Shown here piece after piece: positions 11,036 to 23,871 of a stretch of DNA of 64,000 bases. The translations under genes were made by a program, and so were the position numbers. Every line of letters starts with the position of its first letter. Position 1 is the stretch's first letter. Origin of the DNA: Lutraria lutraria (Eukaryota > Mollusca > Bivalvia > Venerida > Mactridae); contig OZ026833.1 in NCBI GenBank assembly GCA_964023205.1, forward strand, positions 46,750,441-46,814,440, read 5' to 3'. The notes beneath the pieces were generated by a model. The model ran no database searches. It worked only from the letters and a program-made list of their open reading frames with translations, and was not told the DNA's origin.

Positions 11036-11755
11036 TCCCAGTTGATCAATAATTAATATACCAGACTGCTACAATGTAAAATTAAGTAAGTTATCATGCC
11101 CAACAGCTTTTAACTGAGGATTTTGAGTTCACAAAGATACTTTGTTCTTTGTTGTAATGCGGCAGACAGGCCAAATTGAGGAAGTGTCTTATTGCCACAA
11201 ATAAGTTCAGACTAAATAGTTATCAGATAGGCCCTCCTGGACACATTCAAATAACAAAGCCTATCTAAAAAATTATCCAATCAATTTTAAATTATGCTGA
11301 GAGAAGGTGCAAATATAAAATAAATTGTAATCACCTGATAGCAGGGGAGACCCTTGCTTTATTATTCTGCATATGTCTGTACTAATTAATTCTAATCGTT
11401 TGCAGCATTGAGCGAAGCACAAAATCATAAAGCATATGTTGACCGATTAGTATACTGACCAATCATACACGATAAGCTTGTGTGCTCGCCATTCATTAAT
11501 CCAAGTCTGTAACAGTAAGTTTTTATTCTCTCAAGTTCCTAGCACTTTCACGGCCTAATCCGTTAGCTTTATTAATTATCCTTGCTGTATGAATATTCCT
11601 CTATTATTCATTGATCTTTACACGGAAGGTTGCACACTTGATTATGTTTGTTTAGCTTAAAATTACTGTTAATATGTAGACCTCTAAACATTGACAGTTC
11701 CAGAAGAAGCCATTTTGGGTATCACGTGCCTTACGTCGCTAGGAAACGAGCGAAG

Positions 11756-12869
11756 TTTTTGCATCCTAAGTATTTCAATGAACAGAAAGATACGTGTACA
11801 AACACCCGACAAGAACTGTCAGGTTTACTTTAATCCTACGTTAACGAATATTTAGATACATTAATTACCTAGGCCTACTGATTTTTTCAATGTTCCTGGA
11901 TTTAACCAGTCCAAATGCGAGGTATATGATTTATTGACCAGGCAGTCTGGACAGTGCAGTACTGGGTAATAAAGCAGACCGGGTCGTAGCTTCTGCTTAT
12001 ATTAATATCAGTGGGCATATAAAATCAGCAGGATGTTAATTAGTCATAAAGTTATCATCAGTACCAATCAATGGATTTCTACTGCAACATCTAACATGCA
12101 CACATGATAAGACAGATAAGGCAAATAAACCAGTCAGAGATTCGACCTCCCGTAGCCCTACTACGGCCTCCCGCAGCTTTTGGAGTCACTTACATCTAGG
12201 AGCTACATATAGCTATTCATGACCGTCGCAAATTTATAAGCCTTGTGGTGCTATGTTAGGTATATCTAGACGTGTTTTTTACTAAGTGCTACTTTTTACT
12301 CAATTATTTAAAGTATTGATACCGTGCATAACGTCAAAAAATCTAGCCAATAATTAAATTAGTTTTTATTACTAAAAATTATGAGAATTTTACCGCAAAC
12401 TTGTTGTATGATTGTGCATGTATTAACTGTAAAAATCTGTCCCGATTCTGCAGTATAGTTTTATTTTAATTTTCTAATGATATACTTTTTAATATATATA
12501 TATAGGTGTTAAGTAAGCTATAAACAGTATGTTTGTTTCGCAACGAATACTTATTTATTTATTTGTATGATCATCTGTAATATTAGCTGTGTACAACTTG
12601 GTATGTACCAATTTATTATGTATACTACCTACCGCGTGTCCGATTAAACTATATTTGATAACATTTAGCATTAAAATAATTGCGATAATTACAGTTTGCA
12701 TCCAATATTAAATATATATATATATAGTAGGTATTTGTTGCCAGAAATTACGAAATTGACACTTAGATTAGAATCTACCCCTATATTGTGTTTTTAAACA
12801 ACGTGCTATAGATGTAATTTTTCATTCTTGGTATAATAGTATTTCGACAAGTATATATAATATATATAT
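11756..12869. other. intergenic with one SINE-like segment
   Basis: No gene seen. A segment at about 12110-12235 (GAGATTCGACCTCCCGTAG ... GGAGTCACTTACA) resembles segments at 16490-16562 and 22375-22490, suggesting a dispersed short repeat. Short TA-rich microsatellites occur near 12490 and 12710. Confidence 0.45.
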
Positions 12870-13031
12870 AATGAAAAATAACTAACATTCCATAGGTATT
12901 ATTATAGATTTCAAATGCCGAACGGTTTCGTCACTGACTCAGGGTGTTCAATGCCCTGATGAGTCAGTGACGAAACCGGTCGGCATTTGAAATATATAAT
13001 AATACCTATGGAATGTTAGTTATTTTTCATT
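12870..13031. repeat. near-perfect inverted repeat (about 76-bp arms, 9-bp loop)
   Basis: The left arm begins AATGAAAAATAACTAACATT and runs to CAGGG at 12954. The right arm returns as its reverse complement to 13031. Over the arms I see two single-base mismatches (AGAT versus ATAT, and GAACGG versus GACCGG) and one 3-base insertion near the loop. The loop is TGTTCAATG. The structure could be a foldback element or the DNA of a long RNA hairpin. No gene overlaps it. Confidence 0.9.
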
Positions 13032-15687
13032 ATTAATTTGCTTGACTCGGATATATTTTTTAACATTTTATATATATATCTTTATTTCCTCCAAACACGG
13101 GGAGTATATACTATAATACATTGTACAATGTACATATTACCGTTAATATACAATAATATAATAAATCACAATCAATGAATATTCGCCTTACAACATAAGC
13201 AGGATGAATTCACATAATTCAATGCTCTAGCATTTATCATATGTCTGATATGTAGTTCAAATGACATCGAAGATGATTACCACTTTGCTATATATAAATA
13301 TTCGTAAGCACTTTTTAAAACCATACTATTATGTTTGCCCAAGTGTCTTCAAATTCACTCAACTCATGCTCAACCTCTTTAATTTTTGAACTATTAGTTT
13401 TCATTAATTAGCTGTGTATCTTCTACTCTTTGAATGTTCACGATGTCACATGATCCAAACTTTATTGTATTTATGTTTGTAACGAGATACTATGTTTTGT
13501 ATAAGTTACTAAATAAAATCATGTTCCTATACGTGTCTTTGAATGTGTAATGTTACGTAATCTCGGTGCTATTTCGAGGAATATTGACGCTCGGCTTTTT
13601 GTATATAATATAGGAAAATTATGTATGGGTCTGACACATTGTATTTGATTAATTGTTGCAGTACCAGAAAATTATAAGTGAGAACTTTTATGTTATTGGT
13701 TACGATTAGTTTTTTTTCTTATCTTTTAACAACTGAACGGTTTTATCTCACACATGATGCCGTTATCTGATTGGTCAACTGGCCTGTCAATGAAATATCC
13801 AAGGAAGGGTCAATTGCCGCGTCGCTAATATTATAGTCGTACATAGATCGATAGTCAATAAACACCACGGGTGGTAAATGTATATACTGCAGATTTGCAT
13901 TTTACTAGTTTGTATATAATATACATATATCTTTATCGATAGTAAAATATAAGTATCAGAGGAATTGCTTGAGTAGCGGGCAAGTAAAAGACTAATGAAT
14001 TTATGAAACAAATGTTATTTTACTAACTTGTCACATTTTAAAACGAAAATAAAACACGATTAAACGAGTATTTTTATCGATTCGGGTGTTTTTAGTGTTT
14101 TACAGCACGAATACTCGAAGATAATTTTATGTAAAATCTAATACAAGACCTTCTAAATTCTAATTGAATATTACACCTGTTAATCGACAGATCAATGATA
14201 CGTAAATTTGTATAAATACATTTTGTATTCAAGACAGAAACAATAATGAATAATGATAATAATTTATATAAAGTTTTTTACATTTTTTACATTTTCAAAG
14301 CTTTATGAATACAACAAAAAATAATGTGTTCTACAATATAATCTTTTCCAACTAAATACAAAATACGTGTTCTTTCGTTAAAAAAAAACACCTTCGTATT
14401 CATTTTAGAAAGGTTCTAATGAGATTATTAATGTATTTACTGACGCAAAAGAAATGGCCAAATCATTAAAGACGTTCCGTCTGCTGGATCTATGGTCTTA
14501 TCGGGTGTCTGGTCGATTTAACGGTTTACATTAACTGGTTCCCGCTCAATGTTGCATTGCACCAAAGGAACAAACAAGTCAACGGGAACCAGTTTAAGAT
14601 TTTCACGCAGTCTATCGATTGTTACCCGGCTTCTTTACCTTATTTATAACATGAAGTCAGCCATGCGTCAGAGACGAGATCTATTATATCTCAACTGAAA
14701 TCAGTATTAAATTTAACAAGTTATGATTCCTCTTATATATATTCCAGAATGCGTGCGTATATAGTGTGGCATGCACATGCACCGGGTCACAAGTCTTGTA
14801 TTTCAAATAATTGAATTGATCTAAATATGCACTTCCATATTACGGAATAAAATCCAATAATCACAAATAATATGTGACTATAGAACGGGTGCATAAACTG
14901 TACAATTTCTGCAATTATTATGACAACAATGCCGAAGTATAGACTGCTTAGTTTATTGAACTGTTAATATTAATCAAAGTGAGACGTGGGTCAAGAAAAA
15001 GGTGAAGTTACAATTAGCGACCGTACAAAATGACACCTAATTTTATAAATGTATCACGGAACAGCTTTTTATGCTCTTTGAATCTTTGCTTATCATCAAA
15101 GCATTCAAGTCTGCCTCAGAAACATTGAATTAAGTAAAGGTGTTTTCAAGTTGAATCTACAATCTAGAGCAGATTTTATAAGGAAGAACTCGTCAAATAA
15201 ATGGAAAAAGATATACTAGTAATAACCGAAAACCTGTTTCAACTGTACACGCATCATTGCGCATGTGTTATCAAAAATTAATACCCGCGACATCATATTT
15301 GATATGGGAGTGAGGTATTCATGATAACTTAACTTAATCAAGCACTATATTTACATGCACAAAATGTATCAATAAAATGGTACGCGCGACACATAATCAA
15401 CATAAGGACGTTTGTAAAATGTAGTTTGGAGTACCACGGGAAGTTCGTAAGCTGAAATTTCTCAATGTGAAATGTATACTTCACTAATCATATTGCTCGT
15501 GAATCCCGTGCATTCAATGACAACATGACCAGCATATTGTTTAATCGGTACGGTTTTCTGTAAGCAATAATGAAAACATTAAACAGGGTACGCATGTCTT
15601 CGGAAGAAATTTAAGAGGCTCATCATACAAATCGAGTTTTACCTTTTTAACAGCTAGAGTCATATGAAGCGGACAGTTCACCTAAGC
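13032..15687. other. no gene seen
   Basis: AT-rich DNA. The only structure noted is a 13-14 bp inverted repeat, AACTGGTTCCCG at about 14533-14546 and CGGGAACCAGTT at about 14583-14595. This could be a small hairpin or a pair of repeat ends. Confidence 0.5.
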
Positions 15688-15860
15688 ATCGCACCTGGGA
15701 AGAACCAGTACTAGACTCCCATTCTCCGTAAGCAACTGCCTACTTTCTCACATAAAGAGTCATGGTCGGGAGCGGGACTCGAAACCACGACCCTCTATCA
15801 ATGAGAAGTTACAGTGATTTGAAGTCAGCTACCACGGAGACGGGTTTCGCCCGATTGTGA
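15688..15860 (-). mobile_element. tRNA-derived SINE, minus strand
   Basis: On the minus strand a clear B-box-like motif (GGTCGTGGTTTCGAGTCCC, 15774-15792) lies downstream of GGGCGAAACCCGTCTCCG and GTGGTAGCTGACTTCAAATC, which take the A-box and anticodon-arm positions. A non-tRNA body follows (GAAAGTAGGCAGTTGCTTAC). The spacing is too long for a tRNA, which fits a SINE. Confidence 0.55.
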
Positions 15861-16608
15861 ATTTCGCTTATCATTTGCTTGAAAAAAGTCTTATTAACAA
15901 TGATTAATGAAATTAAACATGATGTTTGACAATACTATTGACTAAACTTGTAAGAAATATTTACACCTGGCCTGTAACTCGCGTTTAATTTTCGAACAAA
16001 ATACTTAATATTAGCAATTATTTCGATTATGATCTAATAAACCTTTTATTGAAACATAAAAAGTAATTAAAGGATTTGTCAAATTTGTTGTATACCGTTT
16101 TCTGAAAGTTTTAAACATGAGACATCTGCTAGATATATATTTTCCCAGTTAATCTTTGCTATGTCCACTAGAAAAGTAATCGTCCTGAAAAAAATGGTAC
16201 GAGTAAATAAATATATTATATATATTGAATGGCAGCAGGAGCTAGTGTAATAAAGCTATTAGTCAAAATTAGTGATTGTAAAACTCAGGAGCAAATGTTT
16301 ACATAATAAGCTTTCAGAAAATAAAAAATTTACGCATGTGAAATCAGCAATTTTGGGAAAAAGTAATAGCCACACACGCATTTATACAGGCGATAGCTGA
16401 AACAGCTTATCTCTGTTATCTATGTCTCATCACCATACATCAGTAAAATGTATGACCCTATTCTTCACTAAATTCCAACTGACCGTGATCAGACACAGTG
16501 GGCGATAAAACGAGAGATAAGACCTCCTGTGGTTTTTAGTCGCTTACACAGGAGTAGTCTGGTTCCCGTCGTACTATAGTATTTTAGTACGTCAGGCAAC
16601 CGTCAATA
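15861..16608. other. intergenic; possible promoter region of the micro-gene
   Basis: No coding signal. A short SINE-like segment (GAGATAAGACCTCCTGTGG, 16514-16532) is followed by the sequence leading to the candidate start at 16609. A small inverted repeat, GTACTA-TAGTAC, lies at 16571-16590. Confidence 0.4.
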
Positions 16609-17104
16609 ATGGCGGAATACACTGTACTATATGAGGTAAGTGATTTTTTAAAAATATTGATCATATAGAAAACCAGCGTTTTTCATTCGAAATACCATGT
16701 CATTGTATTGATTAAACGTATTCTTTACACGATAATCGGACGGATTCTCATAATCTGACTTATCAATGAAGTGGAAATGAATTCGGATAGAACAGTCATT
16801 ACTTCAATTTCGGATAAAGAACTTAATTTTCAAAAAAATCATACCAAACGTCCAATTCAAGATTTCTTCGACATCAAAACGATACAGCACTGTATGTAAA
16901 TATTTTTCATCGAAATGTCTGTCGTTCAAAACTATATATACACATGTATAAATAAATAAAACACAATTTACATTTCAGAAAATCATCCCTGGAAAGAAGC
17001 AAGAAAGAATGGCTAGTTTCCAGATTATAATGTATAGAACCAGTCCAGGTCATTCATATAGTAGCCCTTGTAGAGTTAAAACACCAGCAAAAGGAGTAAC
17101 ATAA
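16609..17104 (+). CDS. candidate two-exon micro-gene, 50 codons
   Basis: Exon 1 starts at an ATG in strong context (TCAATAATGGCG) at 16609 and ends at GAG|GTAAGT after 16635, a textbook donor. The acceptor CATTTCAG ends at 16978. Exon 2 stays in frame from 16979 to a TAA at 17102-17104. The 50-residue product starts MAEYTVLYE, continues with a basic stretch (KIIPGKKQERM) and ends in a Ser/Pro/Lys-rich tail. Neither splice site nor frame needed adjustment. I recognise no family. It could also be the first exons of a long non-coding RNA: another acceptor-like TTATTTCAG lies near 17605 and an AATAAA near 17719. Confidence 0.35.
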
Positions 17105-20100
17105 AATAATAGTATCTCCTGGAACCACACCACAACAGCCCAAAGTCAAAGCCAGACATGCTGGACTTGCTGGTGTGTAAAAGTATAGCAATATTACAGA
17201 AAAAAATATTTTGACAACTCAGTGACCTGCCTAGCTCATTCAATAGAGCCACAAGCTTGTGTATCAATCGTTGGTGGTTCAAGTGCTGACAGGACTGACA
17301 CTGGCAATTTTTGCCAACCAACTCTGTTTCTAGTGGGTTAGTTGCAGGTTACTAACAACATAAACAAGAAGTTGGGGTGTACTGGCTATTTGTAGAAACC
17401 CAGGAAACTTTATGGAAAATTGTAAACTTGTGAATTTCATATTTAATTACTTTGTTAGTTGTCAATCATACAGTTGGTAAACTTGACATATTGTTAAGTT
17501 TGTGATTCACCGGGTGAGGTAGCCTGTGTAAACATTTTTAACTAAGAGTCATTTCTTTTTTAAAAGAAGCATTTGCTAACTAGTATGTTTTTTCTGTTAT
17601 TTCAGTGACCTCCAGTGTTGACCAGTGAACTTGCCAGTAAAATAATGACATCACCATTAAAGGAGAGATTCTTTTAGAACTGTTGTATGATATAGAACCT
17701 CAGTAATCAGAATGATTTAATAAAGGCAATGTGCTTAGCAACACAGATTTCTGCATTTTATGTAACTTTGCAGTTTATGTACCTTTAAATGGTGTGACAT
17801 ACTTGAAAACCTGGTGTTTTGTGGAAGAACCCATTCTTGCTGAAGTTCTACTGGTCGTTGTTCTACCTACAGGAATTCTTTATAACAGTTCTTTGCAGCA
17901 TGAAAACAATCACTGATTAAAAACAGTAATGTTGTGTGATAAAGATTGCTGTACATGTATTATTTATAATGGCTTGGTGTTGTTAATTTCCACTCTGTTC
18001 ATTTATCAAAGCATGTACCTTGACTTTTAAATATGTGTTGCATAAACAATGTGAGCAAGGCAGATTAAATGCTTGATATTAATAATGCTTGATTTGTATA
18101 ACCTGGGGTCAGGTATTGTTAGTAAGTGGCATATCAAATAATACTGATTAGCAGATTCATACTTGTTTTTCCACCAATGAAACATGAAAATATACTATAA
18201 CAAAGGGCAGTGATGATAAAAACTAGTACATTGTATTGAATTTGCTGAAATCTCTGATCTGGGTATTTTTAAGCAAATCTATTTTAGTAGTTGAGCAGTT
18301 TTTAAAATGGAATTTTGAGTAACAAGGTATTGATAATTTGTGATAAATTAAGTCAAATTATGTTACAAAGAATTGATATGCCAAATGGTCATGATTTATT
18401 CAGTTATTATTTTAGACTTTTTTAGAATGTTATAACTAACACTTGACATGTTATATTCTTAGAACAGGTATTTAATCAGTGTTAATGATAGCCTAAGACT
18501 AATAAGTGGTTAAGCTTGAATCTGAATCAATTTAAATCTTTTCAATCTATTAATTGGTTATTAGGGCTTCAGACTATTACAAATAGCTCAGGCTATCAAA
18601 ATTTGGGAGACTATAGCTCTTCTGGCTAACTTGTTCAAAAAGTTAACATCACAGACTGAAAAATGCAAAAATGTGTTATTGTAAATAAAACAAGCCTCTT
18701 TATAAACTCAGTTTTCATGAATTAATTTGTGGGTGATGCCAACTTAAACTAGTTCCTCATGATGTTTGACACTAATATTTTTCTACAATGTAGAATTTTT
18801 TCAACCATATTGTATCATGTGGCATAATTCAATTTAAAATAAAATAGCCAATAATAAAGATAGAGTTGTATGCGTAGACCAATTTGAAAATAATAGTTCA
18901 GTCAGTTTTCCTTTTTATATCAATCAAGAGTCTTTCAAATTCTATTTGAGTGACCCTGTATCAATTCTAGTGGTACAACAATAAACCAGTGTATTGCGAT
19001 ACAGGGTCGGGCCATTATGTACTGTGATATTTTCTTCCATAATTGAGCGTATAATGATCCATTTAAGTAAATAAATGCTGACTAAACGTTTTGTGTTTTT
19101 TAACCAACAAAGACTGATTCATCCTTTAGAATAACAAATCATAAGAATATTTGCAGTTTTCCGATAAACCTATATTGGTACTGTGTGTAAAACTGACAGC
19201 TGCCTGTTGGTACTAATAAGCCATCTACTGGTTATTACACTATATGAATGAACTACCTGGTACAATGGTAATGGGTTAAAACCTGAGTTAATGGATTTAG
19301 TTTTATTGTGTTTTTCATTATTTCACTGTATTGCTATATATTGCAAAACTGGTTATGTCATATTCTTGCACCCCTATTATGAACTGTCCATGGTTACTGG
19401 TCCCCCTTCTAATCTGTCATCAGTATACAATATAATACACAGACAGAATTTGAAGTATTATCTGCTAGAAGCAGGGGTCTCATTGGGTACCACCCAACTC
19501 ATTGTTGCCAGCTTTGGACTAAAGTGCTACTAATTATCATATATCATGGGGTGGAAAAATGCAGCAATCTCAAAACTCACACCTTGTACTGCTCACTAAC
19601 CGACTGACAATTGCAAACATCTTGCTTGTTTTAATAGTAGTAGGTGTTTCATTACCCTTAGCTTGCTAACCAAGCAGAGCTTAGTACTTGTAATGCTACA
19701 ACTAACACATACTGCCCATTGTAACTGACCACTTGGATATTGCTGTGTATGTTAGGCAGTCTTATTAAATAAACCTTAGAAACATCATCTCTTGTTATAT
19801 ACCAACACAAAACAGTAGGATTAGTAAGAGGACTTTGACAACTTTTACTGTACATGCGATCTACACAAAACATTGCTAGAATCCTCTCATGGACCCGCCT
19901 CTCATTCTGAACGCCTGATGATAGTCTGAAACGTATGGAAATATCAAACAGTTGCAAGGCTAAATGGACCCTTAACTGTATAGTTGTTCATACTTGATAC
20001 AAATAGTTTTGAAACACTGGTAACACCAAACAAACAATGCTTCAGCAACGAGATACAAAATAGTATCCGAAATTCCGCATTATCCGAAATGTACAGTAGA

Positions 20101-22300
20101 CATATATCACCAAATATTGAGGTTTACCGTGAAAACCAAGAAGATTCAATATTACTGGCATGTTATGTATGCTTAACCAAACACATCTTTAAAATTTGAA
20201 CCTCTTAATCAAAAAATAACTCAACCGACATTGTTTATAGTTTGGTACTGGGCGCAGCCATTAATAACGTGTGCCTGACCCAACGAAGTGATAAGGGGCA
20301 GGTAATCCAGACTAACACAGGAGCTGTTCAATAAATCCCCATGCTGATGTGAAATACACCATTTTCGGAATCTGTACAATTTCAGTTGATGACAGATTAT
20401 ATAATCCATACATTTTATAAACATGCGTTTCGTTTATGGATATATATATATATATATATAGAGTACGCACTTTTATAGGTACACTTCGGCCTATTTGTAC
20501 TTACAATAATGATTGAATCATGCTGATTTTTTTTATTTACTACAAACAATGATCTATCATGTTAAGTAACGTTAGATTTTTTTCTAAATTAAAAACAGTT
20601 ATCATGTTTTTTTTTCGAGACAACAGAAATAAGAGCGACAGGAATAGCACGATACTAATATTAGGCTATTAATACTTAAATTTGTGCTGTTGTTATCAGA
20701 GTTATTAATTTTTATTCCGGAATACAAAATCTGTCATCTATTTTCAAAAGGAAAATGTCAAATATATTATAACCCTTTTTATTGACGCTGCGTCAATGAA
20801 ATGGAGGTGTGTGGTGTGTGTCCGAAATGTGTGACAATGGTAAAATAATATGAATCACTGACTGATTTAAACTGCAATTTAAAGCAGTGTTTAAATGTAC
20901 ATTAAGGCTCTAGATCTGTGTCGATCTTATGTATCCTTTAAATAGTGAGGCCGTCTTCGTATAATTTGTTTATGACAGCACGTGTTCTTACTGAGAAACT
21001 TGAATTGATGTAAGTTTAATGTATTCATTATCTCTTATTAAAACATGAATGGTATCGATAAAATATATAACGATACCCTCATATTGACCTTTTCTTTTTC
21101 TAAAAATGTTTGAATTACTCAACAATATTTTTACTTAAAAAAGCGCTGGCCGTGTATTTTAGAATGGCGGCCGCGTAATAACTGTCGCATAGTGCACGCA
21201 AGATGGCTGCTGTTTACTAATGTAAATATTAAGTTGAGGAATAATGTGAATTTCTGTTGACAGTGCACACCATTAAAGGGATTACCGGACGAAATCAGTT
21301 CTGAAAAAGATAGTTTTGACAGGCATAAAAACGACAAACTAGAGATATTGACCACATCAATAATATGCATTGTCGAACAGTATTCAAGTCGCAAACTGAG
21401 GACATAAGGATGGGATTTTTAAGAATGAAGTAAAATAATGATAATCTCTGGCGTGACACACGTAGTCATTCCGTTGGGCTGTAAATTTAAAAGGGTTCAA
21501 CGGTAAGATTCGTGTGGAACTGTCAGAATAATTCTACATAACTTCTAAATACTAAACAGGAGTAGACTTGTAAGTGAATTTTACATTAAATACATTGAAC
21601 CAGGAATCTATCTTCCTTTAATGTAAAACCCCTCACGGGGACGTAGGCATGTGACAAAGACCCAGCAGTCCTGTATATTCCACAGTAGGGAGTCCAATAA
21701 AACTGACAGGGTCATTGATAGACTAGCTTCTAATTACATAATCAGTCATTTAAATTTATGGCTAATAAAAATTATAGCTACTGTATTGATACTTAAATTG
21801 ATTCAATGTTTAATTGAAAATATAGATATAATTTTCTTTTTTTTTAAAGTATATGTATATTCTTTATTTAATTATGTTTATATTAAATGCAAAATATTAA
21901 GAAATTTAATATGATTAAAGACATAAATTACTCAAATAAATGCTCAACGCTTCAAACACATTAGCAAATATACATGTATCTCACACCAATTAGTTAGGTC
22001 TGGATGATTTTGATAAATGTCCATTTTGTGAATTTAATACAACCATATCCTAACACCTTTATACCTAACCAATCTAATTTCTCAAGCAATACCTGTATAA
22101 ACATAGTTTCTTTGCAAGTTATTTTTAAGATTATAATATTTATCTTGTAAAAAACAATTTCATGTGTAAATAGAATGATTTGATTTAGAACTAGTAGAAG
22201 CATTCAGTTGCATTTTTCATGCATTAACTATTCTTACATAATCTGCTAATTAAAGGACACCATTAATTAATCACATAAAATGCTTACAAAAACAACAGGA
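17105..22300. other. long gene-poor stretch
   Basis: No convincing coding region in about 5 kb. Visible structure: an 11-bp perfect inverted repeat, GACCCTGTATC / GATACAGGGTC, at 18953-19008; an (AT)n microsatellite at 20440-20460; and a 17-bp palindrome ATTGACGCTGCGTCAAT at 20781-20797. The short open frames here lack splice or composition support. Confidence 0.5.
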
Positions 22301-23871
22301 AATTATCCATAAACTAATTATCCTTAAAAATCAATAAAATTTATGACCCTCTATGACTAGGTGTCAAGTCTACAGACACTTAGCAGACTGTGAAAAGACA
22401 GGATTAATCCCATTAGGGGCAATAAAACAATTAAGAGATTAGACCTCATGTGGATTTGGGGGGGCACTTATATAGTAGCTGTTCAATGTCTTTAATCTGT
22501 AATGCACTCAGTGTGTTACAATACTGTAGTGCAGGGCTTTTTTCACAGGTAGGAAAAGTGACATTTTCTTCAAATTTGGGAAAGAATAACTCATATTTTT
22601 TTTGCAAAAGGGGAAGAAAAAACTTGGATGTAAACTAAATTTTAGGGGAAAACTGCATGATTTTAAAGGATTATCCTGAGGGGAAGACGCCTGTTATAGA
22701 AGGAAAATAGCTCTGTAGAATGTCATTTATCCTTTTAAAAGTCTTGTTATAATTGTGTTATTTGGTCTCAGGTAAGTTAACTTTATTTGTAACTTAAATA
22801 TTAACTTATTTTAAGTTCATTAAAGAGGGATCTTATATAGTCAGTACCCCATTTACCGATGTTATCCAAATAACGGTGTATCTTAAAATATCCGTTATAT
22901 ACACTCTAAATTCATATTCTAAATTTAGCTTCACCGTTATCTAGTACCACTTATATATGTTTAAAGAGTCTCATATTTACCAAATCACTGGCAACAGCTA
23001 GGGCAGAAACAAAATTACTTTCTGCATAAGTTGTAAAAAGTTCAGCTGCAGAGGGAACTACATTCTATATTGGACTTCATTAGATCCGATAACTGACACC
23101 CCCTACAGGGATCCTTTCAAATATAGCTCACTGGAGAGCTGTATCTGCAAAAAGCTTTTGTATACAGCTCCCTGGGAAACTCTATTCAATTCAAGTGTAT
23201 CTCCTGTTCTAAAATTAGAAGCTGTATTCTGAGTAGCAGTTGCTTTTCCAGAATAAAAATCCCAAATTGTCTGATGCAGTATAAAGTTAATTAATTTTTT
23301 ATTCATGATAATTTTTTTTAAATATAAAGACATGACAAGAAAATATGCATGTATGAATTGAAACAATAGGCTATTCGCCAATGCCTGTGGGTTTGTTGGC
23401 CTGTCATTCATGTACACAGTGTTTGGACTGATTTCATTAAAGCAGCTGTTAATGGATTATTGAAAATTTACAATAGACAATTTACAATTAGCCGGAATAG
23501 ACAATTGTGTTAAAGTTTACTAGCTTAAATAGACATTATCTAAGGTTCCGGCTGTAACTGGGTTAGCGAAAAGACTGTGTACATGCCCAGATCATTTGAC
23601 ATTTTGATGTTGTCTCTGTTCATGTGGGGTTAAATGCTGTATTCCGAGGAAATGGAGTATTGTTGGTTAAAATAATGAACAAACAAATCACTTGTGCTGC
23701 TCGCTATAGTTCCCTACTGGTTGGATATTTAAAATAACTGGTTGGAGAAATCCTTAAATTTGGAATTGTCCAGGCTATCAGTCAGATAGAACTTCCCTGA
23801 AGGATTATATTCACAACATGTGACATAGCTTACAAAACGATAATATAACACTGTGCACTAGCGGTTCAAGG
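22301..23871. other. intergenic with a short dispersed repeat
   Basis: A segment at about 22375-22490 (GGGGCAATAAAACAATTAAG, then GATTAGACCTCATGTGG) resembles segments at 16490 and 12110. Nothing else is recognised. Confidence 0.4.

Larger units (their letters stand above)
7213..11755 (+). mobile_element. composite non-autonomous repeat, copy A
   Basis: This long repeat shares ordered blocks with 51728-53862 (same orientation) and with 25208-23872 (inverted). The blocks, in order, are the AACCTCCGCCGG arm, the CATGGCAAA array, a segment beginning GGTGCGAATCGGCTT (about 7778-7935), a set of about 130-150 bp units (8139-9060), a segment beginning TCAGATAGGCCCTCCTGG (about 11224-11315), a segment beginning GACCGATTAGTATACTG (about 11441-11690), and an end near GTCGCTAGGAAACGAG at about 11752. 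No transposase or polymerase is seen. SINE-like and MITE-like pieces interrupt it between about 9300 and 11040. The true termini are not established. Confidence 0.55.
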
